A stretch of DNA of 64,000 bases from Phoenix dactylifera (taxonomy: Eukaryota; Streptophyta; Magnoliopsida; Arecales; Arecaceae): contig NC_052393.1 in NCBI RefSeq assembly GCF_009389715.1, positions 4,712,001 through 4,776,000 of the forward strand, given 5' to 3'. A model generated the notes under the pieces. That model was given only the letters and a program-made list of their open reading frames with translations. It made no database searches and was not told the DNA's origin. This document shows positions 48,501 to 61,615 of the stretch, piece after piece. Position 1 is the stretch's first letter. Each line of letters starts with the position of its first letter. The position numbers and the translations under genes were made by a program.

Positions 48501-51500
48501 TGGTTTCCATATCCATTCTTCTCCGTTAAAATTTTAGGAACTGTTTTTATGCCTCCAAAATGGTCACTTGGCTATCATCAATGTCGTTGGAGCTATGACT
48601 CTGCTGCAAAAGTTCTCGAGGTACTTTGATATTAATCACTTAACTTGCATATTGCTCCTTTTGTTTACATTTTAAATCTTTTTTTTTCTTTTTTGGGTTT
48701 GCGAACTAGTTTAATTGTTTTCCTTTATGAAATCAGTAGCCCTTGGACCCTGGTATGGCCATAAAATTAAGTTTATTATAATAAATATGTGCTGGCTTTC
48801 GCTTCTGATGTTCATACTTTGGCTTTTTCCTGTTACAGATTGCTAGAACATTTCGAGAGAAATGCATACCTTGTGATGTCATATGGATGGACATTGACTA
48901 TATGGATGGCTTTCGATGTTTTACATTTGACAAAGTATGTTCCTTCATACTAAGCCTGGATATAATATTCAGTCATTATTGTGCATCTCTATAGTCACCA
49001 TAGGAGGTTTTATTTAGAGGCTTAATTTTTTTTGATCATTTTAAGATCAGGCTTATGATGTGGCAGATATGAAAAGAATAAGCTGCTTGTATCATAGTTC
49101 AAGTGGCTAGCAAATGGAGATTAAATACGACTAGACATCTAAATGCAAACAATAATGTCATTCATTATTTAGAAACGTGTTTCGTGTACATCCATGCGAT
49201 AGATTTTTCATGTTTATGTGCATGTGGATACATGTATAGCATGCTGATGTTGGAGTTGTTTGTTTTCAAATGATGGTTTTAGTTATCGGATTGTACTGGT
49301 CAGTAAGCTACGTATCATACTGTACCAGCAGGGAAATCAGTACCTGGTAGGGCCCCCTAAACTGAGTTTGGTGCCAAGGAATGTGCTATATTGACACTCG
49401 GTACGTGTTGTACCAGTTGGATTCCTGTATGGGCATCGAAATCAGTACTTCAAATTGTTTGTTACATCATGACAATATTGAACCTCATGGAAGATTAACA
49501 CTTGCAATAATTGATATTTCAAGCAGTCTGATATCATGTATCATGCTGTATTTGATGTATTTTTGGCGTTTCATGTTTCTTGTATGTATGTGAAGGAAGG
49601 TGTTTTGGTTTACTGTGGATCGCACTTGTGCAAAATAGGGATTTCATGTTGAGACTTCATGTACTAACTCTTTTCTTGCATTTCTCCAACCAATGCAGCA
49701 ATCAAACTGATCCCTTGCAGAGATAATCTCCTTGTCCTGGTGTACCAAAATTTTAGCATGAGGCAAAAATAAAACCTCAAGCATGCATTTCATTGACTAA
49801 TTAGAGAGCAATGGAACATTTTTCAAAATGCATGCTATAAATGCTGTAGAATAATTTTCTAGCTGTACTGAGATTTTCAAAATTGTTCTCATGGAATAAG
49901 TACTAATCAGCCTTTATCCATCTTCTTCTGATTAGTAATCATAGCTGCATGATTGATCACTGATGCATGATGATATACATGACAGGTGCCAAACTTTGTA
50001 TTTGGCTATGTGAGAAGTTTAGTAATCGTTGCAACCTTCTATTGAGATTTATCGGTTCTTTTCTTTCTTTCTTTTTTTTCTTTATTTCTTTTCTTTTTCT
50101 AACCTAACAATCTTTCAGTATCAAATATTTGATTAAAAATCATAAGAATACCTGTCAAAGCTTGTTCTGACTATTTGGGAGTGGCTTTTTAATATGCATT
50201 TTCTGGGTCAAGTAAATACATATTTTTTTTGGAAAAAAATCTTGAGAGCAGTATCAAGTGGCCATATCATAATTCCTTTTGGTTGGTTAGGTAATTTCTC
50301 TTGCTTCAGGAGCAAGCGAGCCCTACAGGGGACTAAAAATATCACTAGACCACTGTAACTCCAAGCTTGCTAATGCATGTTCACAAATTTTCAGGTTTGC
50401 TTTTACACCATATGAATGTTCATTGATTCTAGGATTTGTTTACTAGTCATTTATTCTTCTAATTTGAGGCAATTTATGTCTGTTTTTGTATTGCGGGTGC
50501 ATAAAGAACTTGAGGATCTATTACATTGCCTGCACAAAGGGCGTAAAGAATAAAAAGTCTCATACACTTTTCCATATGCGCATATCTGCTCGCATATAGC
50601 TCTTATTTATGCTTAGATATGTTTTATTGTAGAACCTTATTAACTTTCTCATGTATTCTGTAGATTCAGGGTAATTTCCCAAATGCACAGATTGTAATAT
50701 TTGTTATTATTGCAGGAACATTTCCCTGATCCAAAATCCATGGTAAACGACCTTCATGCCATTGGCTTCAGGGCAATCTGGATGCTTGATCCTGGGATTA
50801 AACATGAAAAGGGTTACTTTGTCTATGATAGTGGTTCTCAAAGTGATATCTGGATACAAAGAGCAGATGGGAAGCCTTTTGTTGGTAAGGTTTTCATTGA
50901 GTTTTGATATAAATTTGAGATTTGATGTTCATTATCCCTTTTCTTTGCCATTTTCAAGGGAAGGTGTGGCCCGGCCCTTGTGTTTTTCCTGATTTCACGC
51001 AAGAAAAAGCACGTTTCTGGTGGGCTAATTTAGTGAGAAACTTCATGGCTAATGGAGTCGATGGAATATGGAATGATATGAATGAGCCTGCTGTTTTCAA
51101 GGCAAATCTTAGAAAAGTTAACTTTATATTTTGCACTTTCTGTTATTGGTGATTAAAACTAACATTCTTGATATGTAGACTGTAACAAAAACAATGCCAG
51201 AGAGCAACATTCACAGAGGAGACATTGAACTTGGTGGTCACCAAAATCACACTCATTATCATAATGTAATTCCTCAAGCTAACATTTTTTCTGCCTTTAT
51301 TGGTTATGCTAACATAAATTGCAGTTAATCATTTTGTTTTCTTGATTTAAAGTTAAACAAGGTGTTTATGAGCTATTAAATTCTTGTTATATGTGCTATG
51401 TTCTAATTCATAGTTATAGTTGGAATATCAAGTTCTAATTTTCATCTCCATGCAGGTTTATGGCATGCTGATGGCAAGATCAACTTATGAGGGAATGAAA

Positions 51501-54215
51501 ATGGCTAGTGGGACTAAACGACCATTTGTTCTCACCAGAGCTGGTTTCATAGGAAGTCAACGTTATGCTGCAACCTGGACTGGAGATAACCTATCAAACT
51601 GGGAGCACCTACATATGAGTATACCTATGGTGCTTCAATTGGTAAGTTGATGCTGCACAAAAAGCTACTGTTTATACTAATATATGGTAGTATACTTGAA
51701 AATTGAAATAGAATTGAATAGCTTCGGCTACTATTAGAGGATTAAAAGTTACTCAGGACTATCTTCAGTCACTGGAGGTGGTTAAAGTATTTAGGTTAGA
51801 GACATCCATCCATTTGTTTAGGATCTTGTAAGTAAATGTACGAAATTAATAATAAATTTCTGCCAATTGGCCATCTTCTTCCAAAGTTTAATAGTATTTG
51901 GGAGATTTACATTCTGCTATATGCAATTCTGTTGTTGTTTGAGTATCATGTACGAGATGTTGTAGGCGTTCTCTACTTTATATATGTTGTGCTTACATCA
52001 TGGTGCATGGTAAAACTGCTTTTACTGTTTAACTTCGAAATGCAATTTGATAGTAAACCCATGTTTTAGACTGCCGGTCTGTCTATGAGGGTCTCTGCCA
52101 TGCTATCATCTGCCTAAGTTCGAACCTTATGTTTGAGGGAGAGAAATAGTAAGTGCACCTTTCAGGATCAGGTTTGAACTTGTCAAATTTCACAAATGAT
52201 AATAAAAAATCTTTAGTTGTATGGGTATTGCAGCCATCTATAATTCTGTATTACATATCACGTGCATCAGATGTCGTGGATTCGAGACGATGTTACATGG
52301 TAAGCGATTGCATACTCCTTACCTTCCCATTATAAACCCCGCTTGCAGTGTGCATTTCATTTTTGGCATCATCATAACATTTGATGGTCAAATTTCTTGT
52401 AACACAGTCTTCAGTGATTTCAACTAATTATATGTTCTGTCACTCCCTCTTTCAAACATACGATCCATGTTATGCAATAAGGCTAGTTAATACGCTGTAG
52501 CTTACTCCCTTTTGTCTTTGGCTTGAGACAAGCTATGATCTACCATGTGCTAGGCTCACAGAGATGACATGATTGACATTGAACATATGCCATTGTCCAT
52601 ATCATGGGTTGATTCTTGCTGTTTATTGAACTTTTATATTAGGTTTCTCTTCTTTTCTGTTTGTTTTCTTATCCTTCTTTATTTATGATGTGCCGACGCT
52701 TACAGGATGTCAAAAACAATGTAGATATAGTCTTGCCAGCTAACTTAAGAGTGTGTGTGTGTTTGTTGAAGTATTGCCTTAAAAAGACCTCAGTATATAT
52801 ACACATAAAAAAACTTGAATACATCATCTGATTCTGTCCTGGAGCTAGAAATGTTATAATATGCTACCAAAGAGGTCTCCTTGTCATAAGTGCTATATGG
52901 CTCAACAAAGTAATCTGTTCTCCTACTTAGTTTTTGAAGTAGATATTTCCTGTCAATCATGAGTGTTTTCTAGTAGTATGAATTTTGAGGTGTGTTACCT
53001 CCACTTGTGCTTCCAAATGTGCTCAAGATTTTGTTTTTGGGACAGGGGCTCAGTGGGCAGCCGTTGTCAGGACCAGATATTGGTGGATTCGCCGGAAATG
53101 CAACTCCAAAACTTTTTGGAAGATGGATGGCAGTAGGTGCTTTGTTTCCCTTTTGTCGTGGGCATTCTGAGTCTGGGACCATTGACCACGAACCATGGTC
53201 TTTTGGAGAAGAGGTATGTACTCATCCTTCAAATACCTTAAACCATCGGTTATTGGTTTATGATCATTTGGCTAAATAGTGAGATTCTAGGAAGTAAACA
53301 TTGATCACTCATATTATTTTGAAATTATCGATAAACCGGAGTGCATAATGAAAACCTTATCCAAAATGTTGGCTCTAGGATATATAGAACTGAGACGCTT
53401 CTGGTGAAACTGAGAAGATTTGGAAGTTAGATTGCAGAGACTTTTTTTTTTTGTTTTTAATTTGATACTGCAACACTAGGAGCTTTTTGATTCATGTAAA
53501 AAGTGCAGTTGACCTATAATGCTGATTTATTAGCTAATTATACTACTAGTAGTAGTCTAGTACTAGTGTCATTATTATTTAGTTCCATTTGATTCTTAGA
53601 TGCTACTTCTACCTTTTAAATACAAATGTGGGGATGCTGACAAGAAATAAGTACATTAATCTTCATACTTTTAGTAAACAGTGGGAGATCACCCCATCTA
53701 TTGTTTTGTTGCTTTATGAAAATATAGCTCATCCATACCTTACAGAAAGCTTGCACTTTTTGATCACATACCTATCATATTATTCTCTATGGCTGCATTC
53801 TTTTGTGAAATACTGGATCTTGTAGAAGAAATTTATTTGTATCTCAGAGTACAAGGCAAATATATCCATTTCCAATTTGTGAAATTGTCTACTCTATGGG
53901 CACCACTGATGTCTGCCCAACCATCATGAAAGGGTGGATCGTTTGGCATAATCAGCATCCGCTTATCAAAAACCCTTAATCCTAGATACTCCAGATATGG
54001 CCATTAAGATAAAACCTGCTGGCTTGAGCCCATCCTGGCTTGACCTCTCTAGTTTTCTAAGCCTGATTGTGCCCAGCTCAACCTGATAAGACCCTAACTC
54101 TAGTTTTGAGCGCAAGGTAGATGGGAGGGTGGATAGAGAGGGATTGGAGTGGAGGGAGGAGGGGGGATGGCTGATGGTGGGGTCAGGCACACTGAGAGTG
54201 GTGGTTGCGGGAGCA

Positions 54216-54261
<46 letters not shown>

Positions 54262-57200
54262 CAGTTAGAATTAAGGCTAATCCAAGAAAAAGTAGAAATA
54301 CATTGTCCGTGGAATTTCTTTTACCGCTTTAATTAAGATGTAGATTTAATGGCAAAAAACTGGTTTGTTTCTGGGCCAAACATTAGCTCAAACATACAGT
54401 TTTATGTTTCACCAAGACTCTGGACTTGGATTTTGAGCTGCACTATCTAAAACCAAACCTGATATTAATTCGATTTACCAGAACCGAGCTGGTTTGGCAA
54501 AACTTTTTTAATTTGAAATGTGAAACTGTCATATGCTAAGGAAAAATTCAAATTGGTTCGGTTTTTATTTGGTCAACCTGCAGCTGACCTGGTTAACACT
54601 GCATATAACATAAAAGAAAGTGATTCTAAATTGGTTTTGTTTTAATTTTGTCAACCCATACCTATCCCAGTTTGGACTCCATGTAGATTCCTATAGTAAG
54701 AAACCGATAAATCTGGATGTGGGGACCCGAATCTGACTTGGTTTTAAATTTATATATTTTTGCCAGACCCAGTTCTTAGTTAAAGATTGTATAGTTATAT
54801 ATTTTTTCCCTGGATTGAACCAAGTCAGCCAGGCAGGTCTGGTAAAAATTTGCGAACCCTAAGAATTACTGCTCCAAAAGATACAAAGAGCATTAGGATA
54901 TTATGCAGTTGCCAGAAGCGCTTCTGCAGCTTCCTGTGAACCTAGATTTACTAATCACCTTAAGGTTGTTTGACATGCTAGCATCCTTGACGGTAAAGTT
55001 ATTTGTTTATTCAAGGGGAACATAGGTCTTGTCATCTGTTCATTAAATTTCTGCACTCCTTTTTTTGATCCTCTTCTTTTTTCTGAAATGATTTTTATTC
55101 TAGATCTTTTTTGGTTAGGTCACAGAGTTTGGACATTGACATTCTTTTTAAATATATCTTAGCTTCTTTAATTGTATTACTATTTCATTTTATAGTGCGA
55201 AGAAGTATGCCGCCTTGCATTGATGAGGCGCTATCGGCTTATACCACACATATATACTCTTTTCTATATGGCTCATACAAAGGGAACAACCGTTGCAGCT
55301 CCCACTTTTTTTGCTGGTATCCTCCTCTTCTTGGAAACCAATTTCTGTAGGCCATGGTTAGTGGAGGTCTTGATGCTCAGTTGGCTTATGCAGATCCACA
55401 AGATTCTCGTTTGAGGGCAGTCGAAAATTCCTTTCTGTTGGGACCACTTTTAATTTGTGCCAGGTATTACTTTCTTTGGATCCAAATATGTATTTTCTTC
55501 CTTTGGATCCTTAAATATTTTGGAAGAACAAAATGTGTGTTTTATAATACTATATTCTTAATCATTTTTTTGTGTATACAGTAATAGAGTGCTGTATTTT
55601 TTTCTAATATTAGAAAACTTCTTTTCTAATATTTTTCGTAATCTTGATGCATGGTCAACAGCACTGTACCTGAGCAATGTTCGCATGAACTGTCACATGT
55701 GCTGCCAAAGGGAATCTGGTTGCGTTTCGATTTTGGTGATTCACATCCAGTAAGTTCATGTAATCCGAAAGATTTGCTTCGTAGTGGGGAAGAAAATGTT
55801 TTACTAACCTTTATTTGTATAAAAATTCAGGATTTGCCAACTTTCTATTTGCAAGGTGGTTCAATTATCCCTGTGGGTCCTCCTCTTCAACATGTCGGCG
55901 AGGCAAAACCAACTGATGAGATATCACTCATTATTGCTTTAGACAAAGATGGTATATTGCTATCATCTGCTTTTGACACGATGTCCCTTGAATCATAAAT
56001 CTAGCTATTCCATTTTGAAACTAGGTCCAGCATAACTTTACCCATCCTAGCCAGTTAATTCAAACCTGAGTTAATATACTGTACCCGAACCTAATTGGGG
56101 AGGGGTTTGGATCATGTCATGTTCTGGTTGGTTGCAACTGCATTGCCATGTTCATAATGTTTGGTACATTGATAATTGAATGTAAGAAAATTCAAATGCT
56201 GGGATCTGGTCACTTGACTATAAAGACCAGCATAAACAATGAGCTAGGTGACTGGTATTGTTATAATGTTTCATGTCATAGGACAAGCATGGAGCCAAAA
56301 ATCATCTCGACTTAGACAAATTGGTGCTCCAGATTGACATTTGTGACCTATCCATATTCTTGGTTATGGAGGATCCTTGAAAGAGTCCTCCACTATCCAT
56401 CATCTGCAACATCCTTTTACAATGCTTCCTTTGAGTGACATTTTAATATAAATAAGCTGGATTTGTTTTCCGGTGACTCCTCATTATGCAGGTCTTTATA
56501 TGGATAATTGTTGAAATAAATATTCATTTGATGGACAGTGTTGCTAGAAGACTAAGAAGAGGAATGATGTTGGAAAGTTCTCAGTGCTCATCTTATGATA
56601 TAATGGATAAACTATGGATTTCTTATTCCAAATTATACTTTTCCAGGGTTATATTATTGTTTTTTTTTAGATTTGCACGAATCTATTGTTGCTTGCTAGG
56701 GGTCCAAATGGTTCTCCTATACCTGGATCTGACCCATCCTTGAAGTATAAAGCTGAAGGCAGGGCATGAGTCCTGCATAAACCTCATATTTGATCTGGTT
56801 AATTATGGATTTTGAAAAATTAGACCGGACCAGATCTGATAATGCACCCTCATTAGACCTGATGTATATTAGAAGGTTTGTGGCTAGCCCCTAAAACTTA
56901 GGTTTAACATGGAGCTTATCTGAAAAGAGAACCAATTTGACTTGAATCGCCATTTGAACTTATCAGATCTGGGTCAAGCTGGACTTAGGGCTATGCTTTA
57001 TCTGATTGGTAGTTTGTGGTTACTTGGAGTAACAAACATGAATTTGCGAACAGTCACATCTGGATCAATGTGGGGCCAGCTGCTTGTGTCATCATGCAAC
57101 AGTTCATGGTGTCTAAGGTATGAAGCACAATAATGACCAACATGTTTGGTGGGACAATGCACAATTGTGCTCATCTAATGATGTTGTTATGACATTCTAT

Positions 57201-57558
57201 AGCATTTCAGCACCTCGTATCATTATATGTTGGTGCTTCAAACTTTGATTGTGCATGCTAGTTGACCAAAATTGGCTTATTTTTCAGTTTAAGTTCTTTA
57301 TATTTTCTTTTTTCTTCATGTGAAATCTTTTAAAATATACCATTGCCCCTTGGGCAAGGGGGTGGGGGTTCAATTCCTGCTGGAGTCAGCTCCACGGGAG
57401 TGTTAGGGTAGAAAAAGTGGGGCTTACCCCTCCCAGTCTTAAATAAGAAAATCTTGCAAAATATCTTTTCCCCCTCCCTTTTAGGTTCAGTCTTTTTTCC
57501 CGTTTACATTGATTGTCATTGTGCTAAAATCCACCAATCAATGAATTTCACAAGACTC

Positions 57559-57613
<55 letters not shown>

Positions 57614-60600
57614 CTACCAACTGCGTTTGCCAAACTGTCCTGAAAAAGTATTAGGTATCTAGAGTTAAGAAATTATACCTAAATGGATCATAAATTAGAT
57701 TTTCTTTTTCTGCACCATAACTGCGGTTCTCTTTCTCCAGGGAAAGCTGAAGGTGTTCTCTTCGAAGATGATGGTGATGGATATGAGTACACTCAAGGGA
57801 ATTATCTCTTAACATATTATGTTGCCGAACTGCGTTCTTCAATGCTGAAAGTTAAAGTATCCAAAACTGAAGGATCATGGAAGAGGCCTAAACGTGCTCT
57901 CCATGCACAAATACTGCTGGGAGGAGGTGCCATGGTATGTTTTCTATTCAGATGTTAAGTGATTTTAGATATGATAGTGATGTGAAATTTTGAGCTTTTC
58001 TTTAATTGTAAAATTCAGATTGATGCACGGGGTGTTGATGGAGAGGAACTACATATTACGATGCCCCCAGAATTGGAAGTGTCTAACTTGGTAGCAGCCA
58101 GTGAAAATCAGTACCAAACACTGTTGGGTAATGACTTCTCCATGATGCTGCCATATTTTTCTGTTCATGTCTTGAAGATTTAAAAAAGCATGTTGATGAA
58201 GTAGCTACCATCAGAATAAAAATATTAGTGGCTTGATGGCATTTGTTATTGTTATTCTCATAGGCACTCATGGGACTGATGCTGTTGCAGGTCATCAATT
58301 GTATGATTATTGTTTTAGTGTTTTGTGAAATCCATGCTCTTGTAGCTTGAAAATCCTCTTCCATCATGCCTAGTAACATTGGCTGTTAGACATCAGGTGC
58401 TTGGATTTTACCATGCAAAATTATACAGGATAGGGTTGTGGAGATTGGGGATCCTATGCGGTGATCTTTTGGGTATATACATTTTGCTCCAGTGATTTGC
58501 AACTATTTGTGTTTTACATAAGTTTCCCATCGAGTTGATTTGGATGCACTTCTGCTGTTGAAGTTGAAGATTAGCTTGTGATTGTTTAGTCGCCATGCTC
58601 ATATGGTTAACTGATTGATGCAGAAAGGGCTAGGTGTATCCCAGATGTACGTAGGTTTTCAGGACAAAAGGGAATTGAGCTCTCGAATACCCCCATTGAG
58701 CTAAAGAGTGGTGACTGGGTTCTTAAAGTGGTTCCTTGGATTGGGGGTCGAATTATCTCTATGGCACATCTTCCTTCTGGTAAGTTGTGCGGTTACTATC
58801 TTTTTCTTCAAGCTAATAATAGTAAAAATATGTTATGGTATTTGCTTGATGTCACACCTGTTCTCCAAGGACTTTTGAATGTGGCGAATTTTTTTCCTCT
58901 TTGTTTTTTTCCTCAGGAATACGGTTCTGTTTGATTAGCTTTCAGTCTCTCTGAATGAGATACTTGAATTGCTTTTGAGTACGGTGTAAAAGGAAACATA
59001 AGCAGTAGTGGTACGTATGACTTGTTTGTATAAATGTGTTTTGTATGCATCCACCCAGTAAATTGATAGAAAATTGCTCCAAGTGAAGTAACATTAGACC
59101 ATTAAATTCAACAAAATATTCACTATTAGTTAAGATAATATGCTTTTGTACATAAAGTTTGATATTAATAGAGATTTGGTCTACTTGCAAAACTTTCATA
59201 ATTATATGATTAAAGTTTTAACAAATATATTGTCTTTAATGGCACTATACTTTACCATTCTTAATGTTAATTTTCGAAAGTTAGAAGGGTTGTTTTATGC
59301 TGTGTGGTATAACATCAGACACCCGAAAACTATTGAAGTACGCAAGGTTTTGATAACGGCTAAGGTTGTGGGTCAGGTATGGGTTGAGTTTACTTTTTTT
59401 CCTTTTTTGGTAAAAGGGTCAGGGGTTTTTCATTCTGAATCAGCTCAACCAGTTGCCACATTGCCATACTATGACACAGAGGGAGATATTGATACATATC
59501 TATGCAAACTTAATTGGATTTTACTTTCTATAGAATGTTCTTTCTTTTATAGTTTAATTTAAATTTAAGGTTCAAGTTTTGTTTAGCAATTTTAAGGGAA
59601 CTAGCAATGCAAGTCCAAGCACGATTCAGATGCATGATGTTTTTGTAAGTACTGGACATGATTAAACGTTAAGAAATACTTCATTCATTATTTTACAGCA
59701 AACCCAGCATAGATCAAATGACTATATTCCTTTATTTATATCTGTACGTCTTTAGTGTATCCTTGTTGGTTTCACTCTCTTGCACTTGAGCTTGTCAATA
59801 CTTGGGGCGCTATGATATGGAATAATACGGTATATCTGCAACTGACATAGAACATGGTATGTTATATTTTAAATTTTCTATTATGCTGATGCTGTTATAC
59901 TTGGGCTAATTTATGGATTAAATAGAAAGTAAAAATTTATAGACATCAAAGTCAATGTACCATTCCAAATTATTTCTAAAATGAAGCCTAATATCACATG
60001 TAGAAGATTAGCTTAGTTTATTGCATTTTAATTTCTTTTTTATAATGGTCTCGGATGCACTGGTGCTTATCCCATGTCTTCAAGATACGCTTGTTAGATT
60101 TGTAAATGTGTAAACTGGTAGACAGGTTTTACTTAAATTGGAATTTGGTTGTGGTGTCATTCGGACTTACTTTGAAATTAGCTGCTCTGTTTGGATGATT
60201 TCTTTTAGGCACCCAATGGCTTCACAGCAGAGTTGAAGTTGATGGATACGAAGAATACAGTGGCACTGAATACCGGTCTGCTGGATGCTCGGAGGAATAT
60301 ACAGTTGTTGAGTAAGGCTATTGATGAACTCATATTTTATTTCTGTTAAGTAATAGCACACTTTGTGGCATTTGGTTCGGGTGGATTTTCGAGATCAATT
60401 AGTTGTAGTTGCGACAATTATCGGCATGAGCCTATTACAAAAGCTTTGACAGAAAAATATTTCAAATAACTGCTGCATCTTTGGTTATGATAGATGTTTC
60501 CCTTTATAATGAATAAATATAACAAAAAATTGTATTTGTAGGAGAAATCTTGAACAATCAGGAGAAGAGGAATCACTTTGCTTAGAAGGGGATATTGGTG

Positions 60601-61435
60601 GTGGGTTAATTATCCGGCGCCAGATATCTATTCCAGAAGATGATCCAAAGGTTGTCCGAATTGATTCTAGAATTATAGCCCAAAATGTGGGAGCTGGTTC
60701 TGGTGGATTTTCAAGGTTAGCAGTAACCATGTTTGCTTATCAGGATTAGTACTGTTGTTCCAAAAATCTCTCGAACCTGGTGACTCATTTCTGGAATAGT
60801 GAGAATGTTCAGAAACTTAGTGCAAGCTGTATCATTTTACATGAAGTGTTTTTTGATGCTTTCTCATTCAATTGTACAGGTTATTTAGTTCTGGAACTTT
60901 AGTTCTATAATCTGGGTTACCTAATTGCTGTCTGACAAGCTAGGTCCACAAAACTGTATATTCTTGTCCGCTAATAACTTGTTGAAGTCCTTTTGTTCTG
61001 AAGGTTGGTTTGTTTGCGCGTGCACCCAATGTTCACTCTCCTGCACCCGACTGAAGTTTTGGTTGTATTCAATTCCATGGATGGTTCAAAGCATGAAATA
61101 GGCCATGAATCTGGAGAGCAATCATTTGAGGGGAATCTCCTCCCAAATGGTAACACTTCTTCATCTTTTGACCTCTATGCTAACAGTGATGGTGTTCTAC
61201 AAATATAAGTTGACTTTTTTCTTCTTTCCACTTGCGTTCAGGGGAATGGATGCTGGTTGACAAATGTGCAGGACTGAGTCTGGTCAATCGCTTTGACCTA
61301 AGTCAGGTAAACAAATGCATGGTGCACTGGGGAACCGGAACAGCTAATCTAGAGTTGTGGTCTGTAGAGAGGCCAGTGTCTAAAGACAGCCCTTTGAGGA
61401 TCTGTCATGAATATGAGGTGAAGCAAAATTTGTAA
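45554..61435 (+). CDS. HGL1: Heteroglycan glucosidase 1, glycoside hydrolase family 31
   Basis: Orthologue of Arabidopsis At3g23640, an alpha-glucosidase acting on heteroglycans. Predicted 988 aa (Arabidopsis about 990) in 22 exons: 45554-45787, 46832-46900, 46970-47107, 47225-47342, 48538-48620, 48839-48934, 50716-50884, 50959-51101, 51179-51265, 51456-51641, 53046-53213, 55196-55316, 55394-55463, 55662-55749, 55831-55951, 57741-57934, 58019-58127, 58624-58779, 60209-60311, 60542-60715, 61004-61149, 61242-61435. All phases agree. GH31 landmarks: SFYGTGEVSGQLERTGKR, VIWMDIDYMDGF (D232/D234), GIWNDMNEP with nucleophile D342, TWTGDNLSNW with acid/base D423, and GPDIGGFAGN. The C-terminal half matches the plant-specific HGL1 tail (WLHSRVEVDGYEEYSGTEYR). 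The exon 8 donor is GC (AAG|GCAAAT). The ATG at 45554 matches the conserved family start; an upstream in-frame leader is possible. Confidence 0.95.
49260..49435. repeat. GTACC-rich dispersed repeat, copy in HGL1 intron 6
   Basis: Contains ATCGGATTGTACTGGTCAG, TACTGTACCAGCAGGG, CAGTACCTGGTAGGG and CGGTACGTGTTGTACCAG. A decayed member of the GGTACCG family also seen in IF3 and PHD-Myb introns. Confidence 0.5.
54219..54255. repeat. Microsatellite (GA)n in HGL1 intron 11
   Basis: An uninterrupted AG/GA run of about 36 bases, preceded by a G-rich stretch (GGGAGGGTGG, GGAGGAGGGGGG). Noncoding. Confidence 0.95.
57561..57609. repeat. Microsatellite (GA)n in HGL1 intron 15
   Basis: A perfect GA run of about 49 bases, 130 bases upstream of HGL1 exon 16. 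A likely polymorphic marker. Confidence 0.95.
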
Positions 61436-61613
61436 CTCTCGATCATTGCTTCTTGTAGATCTGTGAGAAAAGATGGTATGATTTTTAATGGGATGATAAA
61501 GAAGGATTGTCTTGAATATGAGGTGAAGCAAAATATTTAACTCTCAGTTATTGCTTCTTGTAGATCTGCGAGAAAAAGATGGTATGATTTTTAATGGGAT
61601 GATAAAGAAGGAT
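61409..61613 (+). repeat. Tandem duplication of the HGL1 terminal exon end
   Basis: A unit of about 105 bp starting GAATATGAGGTGAAGCAAAAT and ending AATGGGATGATAAAGAAGGAT occurs at 61409 and again at 61514 with about 90 percent identity by eye. The first copy encodes the last residues EYEVKQNL plus stop. The second copy would encode EYEVKQNI plus stop but lies in the 3' UTR. Confidence 0.92.
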
Positions 61614-61615
61614 AT

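Noticed and set aside
59140-59562. 140-codon plus-strand frame in HGL1 intron 18
   Set aside because: It lies between two exons whose phases join perfectly without it, and the sequence is hydrophobic and AT-driven.
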